Shown here in pieces: positions 34,368 to 42,676 of a stretch of DNA of 64,000 nucleotides (position 1 is its first letter; each line of letters opens with the position of its first letter). Location: positions 124,001-188,000 of the forward strand of contig NZ_AQWM01000001.1 in NCBI RefSeq assembly GCF_000376105.1, read 5' to 3'. Origin of the DNA: Asticcacaulis benevestitus DSM 16100 = ATCC BAA-896. GTDB taxonomy: Bacteria; Pseudomonadota; Alphaproteobacteria; Caulobacterales; Caulobacteraceae. The position numbers and the translations under genes were made by a program. The notes below the pieces were generated by a model, which ran no database searches, was not told the DNA's origin, and saw nothing but the letters and a program-made list of their open reading frames with translations.

Positions 34368-35774
34368 ATGAACGCTCCCGCAAAACCGCCTGTGCGCAAT
34401 TATGACATGAACGAGTTGAAGAAGCTCGACATGGCGCACCATCTGCCGGCGCAATCCGATTACAAGCTCCAGCATGAACTGGGCGGCTCGCGCATCATCA
34501 CCCGCGCCGACGGCGTTTTCATCACCGACGCCGAGGGCAAGTCCCTGCTCGACGGCATGGCTGGCCTGTGGTGCGTCAATGTCGGCTACGGCCGCGAGGA
34601 ACTGGCCCGCGTCGCCTATGAGCAAATGCTAGAACTGCCCTACTACAACACCTTCTTCAAGACGGCGACGCCGCCGCCGGTCAAGCTGGCGGCCAAGATC
34701 GCCGAGAAGATGGCTCTGTCGAACCCCGATCTGACGCATGTCTTCTTCAACAGTTCCGGCTCCGAGGCCAACGACACCATCTTCCGTCTCGTGCGTTATT
34801 ACTGGGAGCTCAAAGGCGAGCCGGAACGCACCGTCTTTATCTCGCGCAAGAACGCCTATCACGGCTCGACCGTCGCCGGCGCCTCGCTCGGCGGCATGAC
34901 CTTCATGCACGCCCAGGGCGGCCTGCCGATTCCCGGCATCGAACACGTCGAGCAGCCTTACCACTTCGGCGAAGGCTTTGGTGAAGATGAGGAAGCCTTC
35001 GCCACCCGCGTCGCCAATTCGATCGAGGAACGTATCCTGGCCGTCGGGCCGGAAAAGGTAGCCGCCTTTATCGGTGAGCCGGTGCAGGGCGCCGGTGGGG
35101 TTATCATTCCGCCGGCCTCCTATTGGCCGAAGGTCGAGGCCATCTGCCGCAAATATGGCATCCTGCTGATCTGTGATGAGGTCATCTGCGGTTTTGGCCG
35201 TCTCGGCCATTGGTTCGGCCATCAGCATTATGGCATCAAGCCGGATCTGATCGCCATGGCCAAGGGCATGTCGTCGGGCTATCTGCCGATTTCGGCTGTT
35301 GGCGTGTCGAAGAAGATCGTCGATGTGTTGCTGGAAAAGGGCGGTGATTTCGTCCATGGCTATACCTATTCCGGCCACCCGACCTGTGCCGCCGTATCCC
35401 TGGCCAATATCGGGATCATGGAGAACGAAGGCCTGATCGAGCGCACGCGCGACGTGACAGGCCCCTATCTCGCCAAGGCTTTGAAGCGCCTGGATTCGCA
35501 TCCGCTGGTGGGCGAAGCCCGGTCGCTCGGCCTGATCGGCGCCGTAGAGATCGTGTCTGAAAAGGGGACGAACAAACGCTTCAAGGGCGCGGAGGGTACC
35601 GCCGGTCCGATCGTGCGCGACCTGTGTATCAAGAATGGGCTGATGGTGCGTGGTATCCGCGATTCCATCGTCATGTGTCCGCCGCTGATCATCACCGAGG
35701 CTGAGATCGACCAGATTGTCGATACCATCGAAAAGTCGCTTAACGAAGCCGAACCGGTCCTGCGCGCTTTATGA
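34368..35774 (+). CDS. spuC: Putrescine/polyamine--pyruvate aminotransferase (SpuC-like)
   Basis: A 468-residue class III aminotransferase. Motifs include MAGLWCVNVGYGREELA, FFNSSGSEANDT, LICDEVICGFGRLG and Schiff-base K299 in IAMAKGMSSGYLP. The start (MNAPAKPP, then LKKLDMAHHLPAQSD) and length match SpuC, which transaminates putrescine to aminobutyraldehyde, an alternative to glutamylation. GAGGAA ribosome site. It has its own operator. Confidence 0.92.
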   Translation: MNAPAKPPVRNYDMNELKKLDMAHHLPAQSDYKLQHELGGSRIITRADGVFITDAEGKSLLDGMAGLWCVNVGYGREELARVAYEQMLELPYYNTFFKTATPPPVKLAAKIAEKMALSNPDLTHVFFNSSGSEANDTIFRLVRYYWELKGEPERTVFISRKNAYHGSTVAGASLGGMTFMHAQGGLPIPGIEHVEQPYHFGEGFGEDEEAFATRVANSIEERILAVGPEKVAAFIGEPVQGAGGVIIPPASYWPKVEAICRKYGILLICDEVICGFGRLGHWFGHQHYGIKPDLIAMAKGMSSGYLPISAVGVSKKIVDVLLEKGGDFVHGYTYSGHPTCAAVSLANIGIMENEGLIERTRDVTGPYLAKALKRLDSHPLVGEARSLGLIGAVEIVSEKGTNKRFKGAEGTAGPIVRDLCIKNGLMVRGIRDSIVMCPPLIITEAEIDQIVDTIEKSLNEAEPVLRAL

Positions 35775-36118
35775 TGCGTGTCGCAGGGCTCGCCGTCGCC
35801 GGTCTGCTGCTCGCCGGCAGCGCGTCGGCGCAGGATGTTTTTTTCGGCACTCTGGAAAAGGACGGCGGCAAGCTGATCCTGTCGCGTTGCGATCTTGGCG
35901 ACACCCGTTATGAACTGCGCGATGATTCCGAAGATGACGCGCCGGTGGCTGACTGGCTGAAACGCGATACCGTCAAGCCGACGCAGGCCTCGGTCTTTGG
36001 ATCCGTCGAGGAAGAGGGCGACACCTATATCCTGATCGTCATGGCCATCGATGACGTCAAGCCGGGTGTCAATTGTCACCTCAGCGATGCGTTGGATCAG
36101 ATGACGCTTCAGAGATAG
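35771..36118 (+). CDS. Small secreted protein, hypothetical
   Basis: A 115-residue protein with a Sec signal (MMRVAGLAVAGLLLAGSASAQ). The mature part is acidic with two cysteines (LSRCDLGD and VNCHLSD). Unknown family. It starts ATGATG inside the end of spuC, so translation is coupled; a role in periplasmic polyamine handling is possible but unproven. Confidence 0.65.
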   Translation: MMRVAGLAVAGLLLAGSASAQDVFFGTLEKDGGKLILSRCDLGDTRYELRDDSEDDAPVADWLKRDTVKPTQASVFGSVEEEGDTYILIVMAIDDVKPGVNCHLSDALDQMTLQR

Positions 36119-36125
36119 GTCCGTC

Positions 36126-37148
36126 TCAGGGCTTTTGCACGATGACGCCGTACCAGCCGAGCCCAGCATAGGTCTCGTAACCCGGTGTGCGATGATAGGC
36201 GATCATGGTGCCTGAGGCTTCGGTATAATGCCCGAAGGCGCGGCCTTCGCTGCGCAGGGCTATGCGGTCCTGCAGAATGCCGCGGCCATCGGAAGCCGCA
36301 ATGATCAGGCCTTGCGCATCGACCAGCAGGGCGCGGGTGAGCTTGCGCTCATCTTCGGAAAGGCGCACCCCTTCGGCGATGGCGCGCGCCTGGGGCTGCC
36401 AGTCGAAATGCACGCCCAGAACACCGAGCAATTCGCCAGACGCATCGCCATGCGCGCGCACACCGGTGGCATAGGTGGCGACCTGCGCGCCATTGAGCAG
36501 GGGCTCCGTCGAGATATCAGCAACGGCGAACTCATTGCCGCTGGCCAGTTTGCGGGCACGCGTGAACCAGGCGCTTGAGGCGACATTGGCGCCCTTAGCG
36601 CTGTAGAGGTCCGGTCGGCCATTGGCGATAATGTTGCCGTTCAGATCGCACAGCCACAAATCGAGATAAACCGTATAGGCGTCGAGAATAACGCCGAGGC
36701 GGCGCGACGCATGGCCATGACGCGCGTGATCGGCGGCGGCCTCGACCATGGCGGCGTCGGTCGCCCACCAGCGCACATCACACGTGCGCTCATAGAGATT
36801 GCGGTCGATCAGTTCGATGGCGTTGCGCGCCAGATCGACCATCCGCGCGCCCTGGTTCTGGCGCGCCATGTCTTCGGTCAGGCGCTCCAGCGATGCGATT
36901 TCTTTTCCCAGATCCGTGGCCATGATGTTGGTGATGGTCTCGACCTGTGTGGATATAAGGCGCACCTCGTCGGCGACCACCGCGAAACCGGCACCCATCT
37001 CGCCAGCGCGCTTGGCTTCGATCAGGGCGTTGAGCGCCAGAATGCGCAACATGCCCGTAACACCCTTGATATCGCGTAGGCTTTCCGACGTCACCGACTT
37101 CGCCTTAGCCGTGTGCTCTATAATATCGCGAACGCTGACCGTTTGCAT
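36126..37148 (-). CDS. Soluble chemoreceptor-like protein with inverted architecture (MCP signalling tip plus Cache-like domain)
   Basis: A 340-residue protein with no transmembrane segment. The highly conserved MCP hairpin tip is near the N-terminus (residues 40-63, NALIEAKRAGEMGAGFAVV then ADEVR), followed by a short coiled coil and then a C-terminal region (about 110-340) like a Cache/PAS sensor (LWLCDLNGNIIANG, LLGVLGVHFDW, ALLVDAQGLIIAASD). Long methylation helices are missing. Usual MCPs have the sensor first. The ATG at 37148 has GGGAGA. It sits inside the polyamine island, so it may sense polyamines or their products. Confidence 0.75.
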   Translation of the reverse strand: MQTVSVRDIIEHTAKAKSVTSESLRDIKGVTGMLRILALNALIEAKRAGEMGAGFAVVADEVRLISTQVETITNIMATDLGKEIASLERLTEDMARQNQGARMVDLARNAIELIDRNLYERTCDVRWWATDAAMVEAAADHARHGHASRRLGVILDAYTVYLDLWLCDLNGNIIANGRPDLYSAKGANVASSAWFTRARKLASGNEFAVADISTEPLLNGAQVATYATGVRAHGDASGELLGVLGVHFDWQPQARAIAEGVRLSEDERKLTRALLVDAQGLIIAASDGRGILQDRIALRSEGRAFGHYTEASGTMIAYHRTPGYETYAGLGWYGVIVQKP

Positions 37149-37306
37149 GACGTCTCCCAGGCCGGTAGATAATACCGTTTTTGGATGCCGCAATTCAGTT
37201 AATGGCGTCTAAACCTTGCCTCAAATGTAACGCAATATGTCGAAATGTGTCGGTGATTTGATCTCATGGGCAACTATTGGGCCAATTGGTTTCAACTGGT
37301 CTTATC

Positions 37307-38581
37307 TTACAGACGGTCGCGTAAGGCGTAATAGCTGAGGCCGGCGACGAGGGCCGGCCAGCGCAACAGGCGGCCGCCGAAGAAGGCCGGTGTGGGCAGG
37401 CGGCTCAACAGGCTGACATCATGGTCATCGCCGGTGATGGCGCGCGCCAGCAGACGGCCGAAATAGGGCGCCAGCACCACGCCCTGTCCGCTGTAGCCGG
37501 CGGAGGCGTAGACATTGGGTGCCAGATTGCGCACGAAGGGCGCTCGGCTCATGGTGATGGCCAGGGTGCCGCCCCAGCCGTGCGAGATTTTGGCCTCGCC
37601 AAGCTGAGGGTAAACCTTCAGCATATTGTTGCGCACGAAGGCCTTGATGTCTTTCGGGAACCAAGGCGTGTAGTTTTCGCCTCCGCCAAACAACAGCCGG
37701 TTATCGGGCGTCTTGCGCCAGTAATTGACGACGAAGCGCGAATCCGCCGCGGCGTAATCGTTCGGCAGGATGGCGGGATCATCGAGCGGTTCGGTGGTCA
37801 GGATGAAGTTGTTGATCGGCATGACGTGGCTGTCGATCTCTTCCGACAGGCCTTCCATATAGCCATTGCCGCAGATCAGCAGGCGTTGACAGGTGACGGT
37901 GGCGCCGTTGTCGAGATGCAGATGGATGCCCTTGGCTATTTTGCGGTAACTTATGACGTGGCTATTCTCGAACAGCCGGGCGTTGAGATCTGTCGCGGCG
38001 CGCGCGAGCCCTTGCGCCAGTTTGAGCGGATGAAGATGGCCGCCCCCGCGATCGAGCGTGCCGCCGTAATAGACGTCGGTGCCGAGTTCGTCGGCCACCT
38101 GCGCCTTGTCGAGCAGGGTGACCTTGTCGTAGCCGTATCTGGCGACAAAATCGACATAAGCCCGATCATCGGCTTCATAGGCAGGCTTGTGCCAGGCATG
38201 GACGAGGCCGTGCTTGAGGTCGCAGTCTATGCCGTGGGTGCGGATGAGATCATACAGGCTGGTCTTGGCATCTTCCGACATGTCCCAGAGCTGGCGCGCC
38301 TGATCTGCGCCGAAGAGGGCTTCCAGACGTTCCGGATCGACGCGCTGGCCGGTGTGGATCTGCCCGCCGTTGCGACCAGAGGCGCCGGAGCCTATCTGCG
38401 CCGAGTCGAGCACGGTGACGTCGATCTTCTTGCCAGCCAGTTCGATGGCGGCGCCAAGCCCGGTGTAGCCACCGCCGATGATGCAGACATCGGTGTGATG
38501 CGCGCCGCTAAGCGCGGGGTAGGCGGGGGCGCTCGCCGTAGCGGCGTACCAGGAATCGTAAGGATGACCGGTGTTTTTCAT
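37307..38581 (-). CDS. puuB: Gamma-glutamylputrescine oxidase (PuuB-like FAD oxidoreductase)
   Basis: A 424-residue DAO-type flavoenzyme with the FAD Rossmann motif DVCIIGGGYTGLGAAIELA near residue 31 and the DAO signature GSGASGRNGGQ. The C-terminal YSGQGVVLAPYFGRLLA is typical of PuuB/ordL. It oxidises gamma-glutamylputrescine to the aldehyde, releasing NH3 and H2O2. It is downstream of puuA on the same strand, separated by a repeat-rich spacer. Confidence 0.9.
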   Translation of the reverse strand: MKNTGHPYDSWYAATASAPAYPALSGAHHTDVCIIGGGYTGLGAAIELAGKKIDVTVLDSAQIGSGASGRNGGQIHTGQRVDPERLEALFGADQARQLWDMSEDAKTSLYDLIRTHGIDCDLKHGLVHAWHKPAYEADDRAYVDFVARYGYDKVTLLDKAQVADELGTDVYYGGTLDRGGGHLHPLKLAQGLARAATDLNARLFENSHVISYRKIAKGIHLHLDNGATVTCQRLLICGNGYMEGLSEEIDSHVMPINNFILTTEPLDDPAILPNDYAAADSRFVVNYWRKTPDNRLLFGGGENYTPWFPKDIKAFVRNNMLKVYPQLGEAKISHGWGGTLAITMSRAPFVRNLAPNVYASAGYSGQGVVLAPYFGRLLARAITGDDHDVSLLSRLPTPAFFGGRLLRWPALVAGLSYYALRDRL

Positions 38582-38613
38582 GAAAGTTTCGGCGCTTGGT
38601 TCAGCCGTTTTTG

Positions 38614-38714
38614 CCCCTCACCCCAGCCCTCTCCCCGCAGGCAGGGAGAGGGGGCAGTATGGCGCTGTATGCCCCCTCTCTCCCGTTTTAACGGGGAGAG
38701 GGCTGGGGTGAGGG
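38614..38714. repeat. Nested inverted repeat (REP-like) between puuA and puuB
   Basis: Outer arms CCCTCACCCCAGCCCTCTCC at 38615 onward and its complement ending at 38714; inner arms GGGAGAGGGGGCA and TGCCCCCTCTCTCCC enclose a short loop. The motif is of the type dispersed in many proteobacterial genomes. It may stabilise upstream mRNA or lower puuB expression. Confidence 0.75.
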
Positions 38715-38723
38715 ACTTCTTAC

Positions 38724-40142
38724 TTACACGTTCAGCAGCAGGAATTCGCGTTCCCACGGGCTGATCGTCTGCATAAAGGTCTCGTACTCGTGCAGCTTGA
38801 CGCGCGAATAGGCGCTGACAAATTGCGGGCCGAGAATGTCGATGATGGGCTGAGAACGCTCCAGCTTGATAATGGCCTGTACGAGCGAATAGGGCAGGTC
38901 GCCCTGTGGTAAGGTGGCGGCGTCCTTATCGACCGGATCGGCGGGGGTCATCTTGTCGACCATGCCGAGATAGCCGGAGGCGAGCACAGCGGCGATAGCC
39001 AGATACGGATTGGCATCGGACGACGGTATCCGGTTTTCAAGGCGGCGGTTGGCGGGGTTGGAGGGCGGTACGCGCAGGCCCGCCGTACGGTTGTCATAGC
39101 CCCATTGTGTATTGACTGGCGCGCCGGAGCCCTTGGCGAGGCGGCGATAGGAGTTGACGTAAGGCGCCAGCAGCGAGGTGATGGCCGGCATGTATTTCTG
39201 CTGGCCGGCGATGAAGTTGAAGAAGGCCGGGGTCGGCTCACCCGTTTCCGGATTGGAAAACAGGTTCTGCCCGGTTTTGGCATCGACGATCGACTGGTGG
39301 ATGTGCATGGCCGATCCGGGCTCATTGGCCATCGGCTTGGCCATGAAGGTGGCGTAGATATCGTGCTCCAGCGAGGTTTCCTTGATGGTGCGCTTGAACA
39401 TCAGGACCTGATCCGCCAGTTCGAGCGGATCGCCGTGCAGCAGGTTGATTTCCATCTGCGCCACGCCCGATTCGTGGATCAGGGTATCGATTTCAAGGCC
39501 CTGGCTTTCGGAATATTCGTACATGTCCTCGAAAAGGGCATCAAACTCGTTGACCGCCGAGATCGAATAGCCCTGACGGCCGGTTTCCGGACGGCCGGAG
39601 CGACCGATCGGCGGCTTGAGCGGATAGTCGGGGTCGATGTTCTTCTCGACCAGATAGAATTCCAGTTCCGGCGCGATCACCGGCTTCCAGCCCTTGGCCT
39701 CATAGAAGCCGAGCACGCGGCGCAGCACCTGGCGCGGGCTTTCCTCGACCGGACGGCCATCGGGATGGAAGGCGTCGTGTATCACCTGCGCGGTCGGGTC
39801 ATGCGCCCAGGGCACGGCGGCGAGGGTGGCGAAATCGGGCTTCAGGAAGATGTCGGTGTCGGATTGCACGGTGCCGACCACGCCTTCGAGATCGGGGTAG
39901 TCGCCGGTGATGGTCTGATAGAAAACCGCCAGCGGCAGGTTCATGTAGGGGGTGTTGAGGAACTTCTTCGACGGCATGATCTTGCCGCGCGCCACGCCGG
40001 CGAGATCGGGCACCATGCACTCGATTTCCTCGATATTCTGGCTGGCCAGCCAGGCGCGCGCCTCCTCCAAATCTTTCGCGCCGCGCTTGGCAAACGTCAC
40101 CTTACGTTTGCTCTTGGACTTCATGTAGTTGTCGTGTGACAT
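38724..40142 (-). CDS. puuA: Gamma-glutamylputrescine synthetase (PuuA-like)
   Basis: A 472-residue GS-family ligase. Motifs are VARGKIMPSKKF, IAPELEFYLVEKN, ESGVAQMEINL, AMHIHQSI and DNRTAGLRVPPSN. The ending TISPWEREFLLLNV is characteristic of PuuA, more so than the paralogue at 26673. It catalyses ATP-dependent gamma-glutamylation of putrescine, the first Puu step. Operator site E lies 129 bases before its start, and puuB follows. Confidence 0.93.
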   Translation of the reverse strand: MSHDNYMKSKSKRKVTFAKRGAKDLEEARAWLASQNIEEIECMVPDLAGVARGKIMPSKKFLNTPYMNLPLAVFYQTITGDYPDLEGVVGTVQSDTDIFLKPDFATLAAVPWAHDPTAQVIHDAFHPDGRPVEESPRQVLRRVLGFYEAKGWKPVIAPELEFYLVEKNIDPDYPLKPPIGRSGRPETGRQGYSISAVNEFDALFEDMYEYSESQGLEIDTLIHESGVAQMEINLLHGDPLELADQVLMFKRTIKETSLEHDIYATFMAKPMANEPGSAMHIHQSIVDAKTGQNLFSNPETGEPTPAFFNFIAGQQKYMPAITSLLAPYVNSYRRLAKGSGAPVNTQWGYDNRTAGLRVPPSNPANRRLENRIPSSDANPYLAIAAVLASGYLGMVDKMTPADPVDKDAATLPQGDLPYSLVQAIIKLERSQPIIDILGPQFVSAYSRVKLHEYETFMQTISPWEREFLLLNV

Positions 40143-40270
40143 GTTGAATCGTCTTTATGGCTTATTGGTCATATGGATCAGACACCAGCCAGAACGCTTT
40201 TGGAAATGACAAAAGCGCGACGAGGTCCACGGCCAGGAGTTTTAAGCGGCCGCCGGGGTATTCTGATGAA

Positions 40271-40282
40271 TTGTGATCACAA
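40271..40282. promoter_or_regulatory. Polyamine-island operator, site E (TTGTGATCACAA)
   Basis: Perfect copy, extended to ATTGTGATCACAAT (40270-40283), in the 232-base divergent region between puuA and the RNA methyltransferase gene. It most likely serves puuA. Confidence 0.8.
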
Positions 40283-40374
40283 TATGCGGGTTTTCAGGCC
40301 TTGGCAAGCGCCTGTTTCGCGAGTCGCCCGCGATCCGGCTTGCCTGCCTGCGATGCGGGCGTTAGGGGAGACGG

Positions 40375-41136
40375 ATGATCACTGAGATATCGGACCCGCA
40401 TGATGAACGTCTGGCACTTTACCGCGATGTGAAGGACCGCGACCTGACCGGCCGTGGGGGACTTTTCATGGCCGAGGGCAAGGTGGTGCTGGAGCGCCTG
40501 TTTTCGTCGCCCCTGGCGCAGACCGTCAGTGTCCTGACAACGCCGGAACGTCTGAAAGGCTTGGCGCATTTGCCTGAGGCCCCGGTCTATGTCGTGGCAC
40601 AAGAGCTGATGGATGACCTGGCGGGCTTTCCTATCCATCGCGGCTATCTGGCGCTGGGGCGTTACGCGCCGCCGAAGTCGCTGAGCGAAATACTGGCGGG
40701 CGAACGTGTGCGGGTTTTGGTGCTGTCCGGCATCGCCAATACCGACAATATGGGCGGGCTGATGCGCAATGCGGCGGCTTTTGGCGTCGATGCGGTGATC
40801 CTTGATGCCACCTGCTGCGACGCCCTTTACCGCAAGGCGATCCGTGTGAGTGTTGGCGGTGTGTTGCAAATGCCGCATTATCGCGTCGACAATCTGGTGG
40901 AAACCCTGCGTGCGCGGGACCTGACGCCCTATGCGCTTAGCCCCGCAGGCAGGCTGACGCTGGATGAGGTCAGGCCCGCCGCCCGATCCGCCATGCTGTT
41001 TGGCGCCGAGGGACCGGGATTGTCCGCCGAGGTCATGGCCGCCTGCACGACGGTGCGTATCGAGATGAGCGGCGGCTTCGACAGCCTGAACGTGGCCACG
41101 ACCTCAGGTATCGTGCTCTATCAGTTCTGCCGTTAA
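40375..41136 (+). CDS. TrmH/SpoU-family RNA 2'-O-methyltransferase
   Basis: A 253-residue SPOUT enzyme. Motif 1 is [16 protein letters not shown], motif 2 [10 protein letters not shown], motif 3 [17 protein letters not shown]. An N-terminal RNA-binding domain (about 1-90) precedes. It methylates ribose in rRNA or tRNA with SAM; the target base is not evident. Its stop overlaps the convergent pncB stop. Confidence 0.9.
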   Translation: MITEISDPHDERLALYRDVKDRDLTGRGGLFMAEGKVVLERLFSSPLAQTVSVLTTPERLKGLAHLPEAPVYVVAQELMDDLAGFPIHRGYLALGRYAPPKSLSEILAGERVRVLVLSGIANTDNMGGLMRNAAAFGVDAVILDATCCDALYRKAIRVSVGGVLQMPHYRVDNLVETLRARDLTPYALSPAGRLTLDEVRPAARSAMLFGAEGPGLSAEVMAACTTVRIEMSGGFDSLNVATTSGIVLYQFCR

Positions 41137-42434
41137 ACGCTCACAGGCGTCACCGTGCGTCCAGCCTCGCCGAAGATGCGCAGATAACGCGCAATCTCGG
41201 CAGGTGCGCCGGTGGCTTTGGCCGGATTATCTGACAGCTTGACCGCCGGCCGGCCATCGGCCTCGGTCACCTTGCAGACCAGAGAAATCGGATCAAGGCC
41301 ATGATCCGTGAAAGGCGCGCAGTCGCGGAAATCGTTGGTCAGATTGGTGCCCCAGCCAAAACTCAGGCGCACACGGCCGTCGAAATGACGGTAGGTCGAT
41401 TCGATGCTGTCAACGTCCATGCCGTCGGAAAAGATCAGCAATTTTTCGCGCGGATCGACGCCCTTCGAGTGCCACCATTGGATAATCTGTTCGCCGCCGG
41501 CGATCGGCGGGGCGCTGTCCGGCCGGAAGCCGGTCCATGCCGCCAGCCAGTCCGGCGCGCGTTCAAGAAAGGCGGTGGTGCCGAAGGCATCGGGCAGGGC
41601 GATCCGCAGATTGCCGTCGTAGTGCGCCTGCCAGTCTTCCAGCACGCGATAGGGCGCCGAAGCCACGCCAGCGTCATCATCGGCCAGCGCTGCCAGCACC
41701 ATCGGCAGTTCGTGCGCATTAGTGCCGATGGCTTCGAGGTCGTTGTCCATGGCCAGCAGAACATTGGAGGTGCCGATAAAGCGCTTGCCTAAGCCCTCTT
41801 TCAGCGCCTCGACACACCACCGCTGCCAGAGGAAGGAATGGCGCCGGCGGGTGCCAAAATCGGACACAACGAGATCGGGCAGGGCGCTTAAGCGCTCGAC
41901 CTTGCCCCACAGTTTCGCCTTGGCGCGGGCATAGAGCACATCGAGTGCGAACCGGCCCTGACCGCGCATGACGGCGCGGGAGCGCAACTCGTTGATAATG
42001 GTGAGCGCCGGGATTTCCCACAGGGTGGTGTGCGTCCACGTGCCATGGAAGTGCAGGTCATACTGGCCATCGACCTTGCGCAGCTCGTAATCCGGCAGAC
42101 GAAAGTCCTTCAGCCAGGTGATGAAGTCCGGGCTGAACATCTGGGTCTTGCCGTAGAAGGTGTTACCGGCCAGCCAGATCAGTTCCTTAGGTGCAAAGCG
42201 CAAGGTTCGGGTATGATCGAGCTGGGCGCGCAGTTCATCTTCGTCGATATCGTCGGCAATGCGAACGCTGCTGCGATTGACCAGGCCAAACGTCACCGGC
42301 ACCTCTGGGTAGAGGTGCCGGATCATCTGCAACATCAGAAGTTTGTAGAAATCGGTATCGAGCAGGCTGCGCACGATCGGATCGAGCCGCCAGTTATGGT
42401 CATAGGTGCGTGAGGCGATATCCGTGACGGCCAT
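41133..42434 (-). CDS. pncB: Nicotinate phosphoribosyltransferase
   Basis: A 433-residue Pnc[21 protein letters not shown] near the N-terminus, the loop [24 protein letters not shown] and [10 protein letters not shown]. It converts nicotinate and PRPP to nicotinate mononucleotide for NAD salvage. Third gene of a tight unit with the DUF2188 gene and phosphomannomutase (gaps of 3 and 2 bases). Confidence 0.95.
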   Translation of the reverse strand: MAVTDIASRTYDHNWRLDPIVRSLLDTDFYKLLMLQMIRHLYPEVPVTFGLVNRSSVRIADDIDEDELRAQLDHTRTLRFAPKELIWLAGNTFYGKTQMFSPDFITWLKDFRLPDYELRKVDGQYDLHFHGTWTHTTLWEIPALTIINELRSRAVMRGQGRFALDVLYARAKAKLWGKVERLSALPDLVVSDFGTRRRHSFLWQRWCVEALKEGLGKRFIGTSNVLLAMDNDLEAIGTNAHELPMVLAALADDDAGVASAPYRVLEDWQAHYDGNLRIALPDAFGTTAFLERAPDWLAAWTGFRPDSAPPIAGGEQIIQWWHSKGVDPREKLLIFSDGMDVDSIESTYRHFDGRVRLSFGWGTNLTNDFRDCAPFTDHGLDPISLVCKVTEADGRPAVKLSDNPAKATGAPAEIARYLRIFGEAGRTVTPVSV

Positions 42435-42437
42435 GGA

Positions 42438-42674
42438 TCAGCCTTCGACCGAGGTCTCCGGGCGATCGCCACCATGCGCCAGTTCTTCATGCCAGACACC
42501 GTTGGTGTCTTCGTAAGAAATGCCGGTGTCGCTGCCCGGCGCGGTTTGTTCGCGGGCGACCTTGCGGGCAGCGGCCAGTGCGAGATCATGGCTGGCGAAG
42601 GTTTCGGAGTAGGTGCCGTCGGCCTGATAGGCCCAGCCGCCATCGTGCTGAAGCACCTTGTAAATGACCTTCAT
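42438..42674 (-). CDS. DUF2188 family protein
   Basis: A 78-residue protein. VLQHDGGWAYQADGTYSETF and DLALAAARKVAREQ match the DUF2188 fold (a short beta hairpin plus helix, treating its body as a repeat of W/G motifs). Function unknown. Squeezed between phosphomannomutase and pncB with 2-3 base gaps, so co-transcribed. Confidence 0.85.
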   Translation of the reverse strand: MKVIYKVLQHDGGWAYQADGTYSETFASHDLALAAARKVAREQTAPGSDTGISYEDTNGVWHEELAHGGDRPETSVEG

Positions 42675-42676
42675 CC

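Noticed and set aside
38614-38714. Possible CRISPR or attachment site at the puuA-puuB repeat
   Set aside because: Only one pair of inverted arms with no regularly spaced direct repeats or spacers.
37421-38764. 447-codon open frame on the plus strand
   Set aside because: Antisense to puuB; it also runs through the intergenic inverted repeat.
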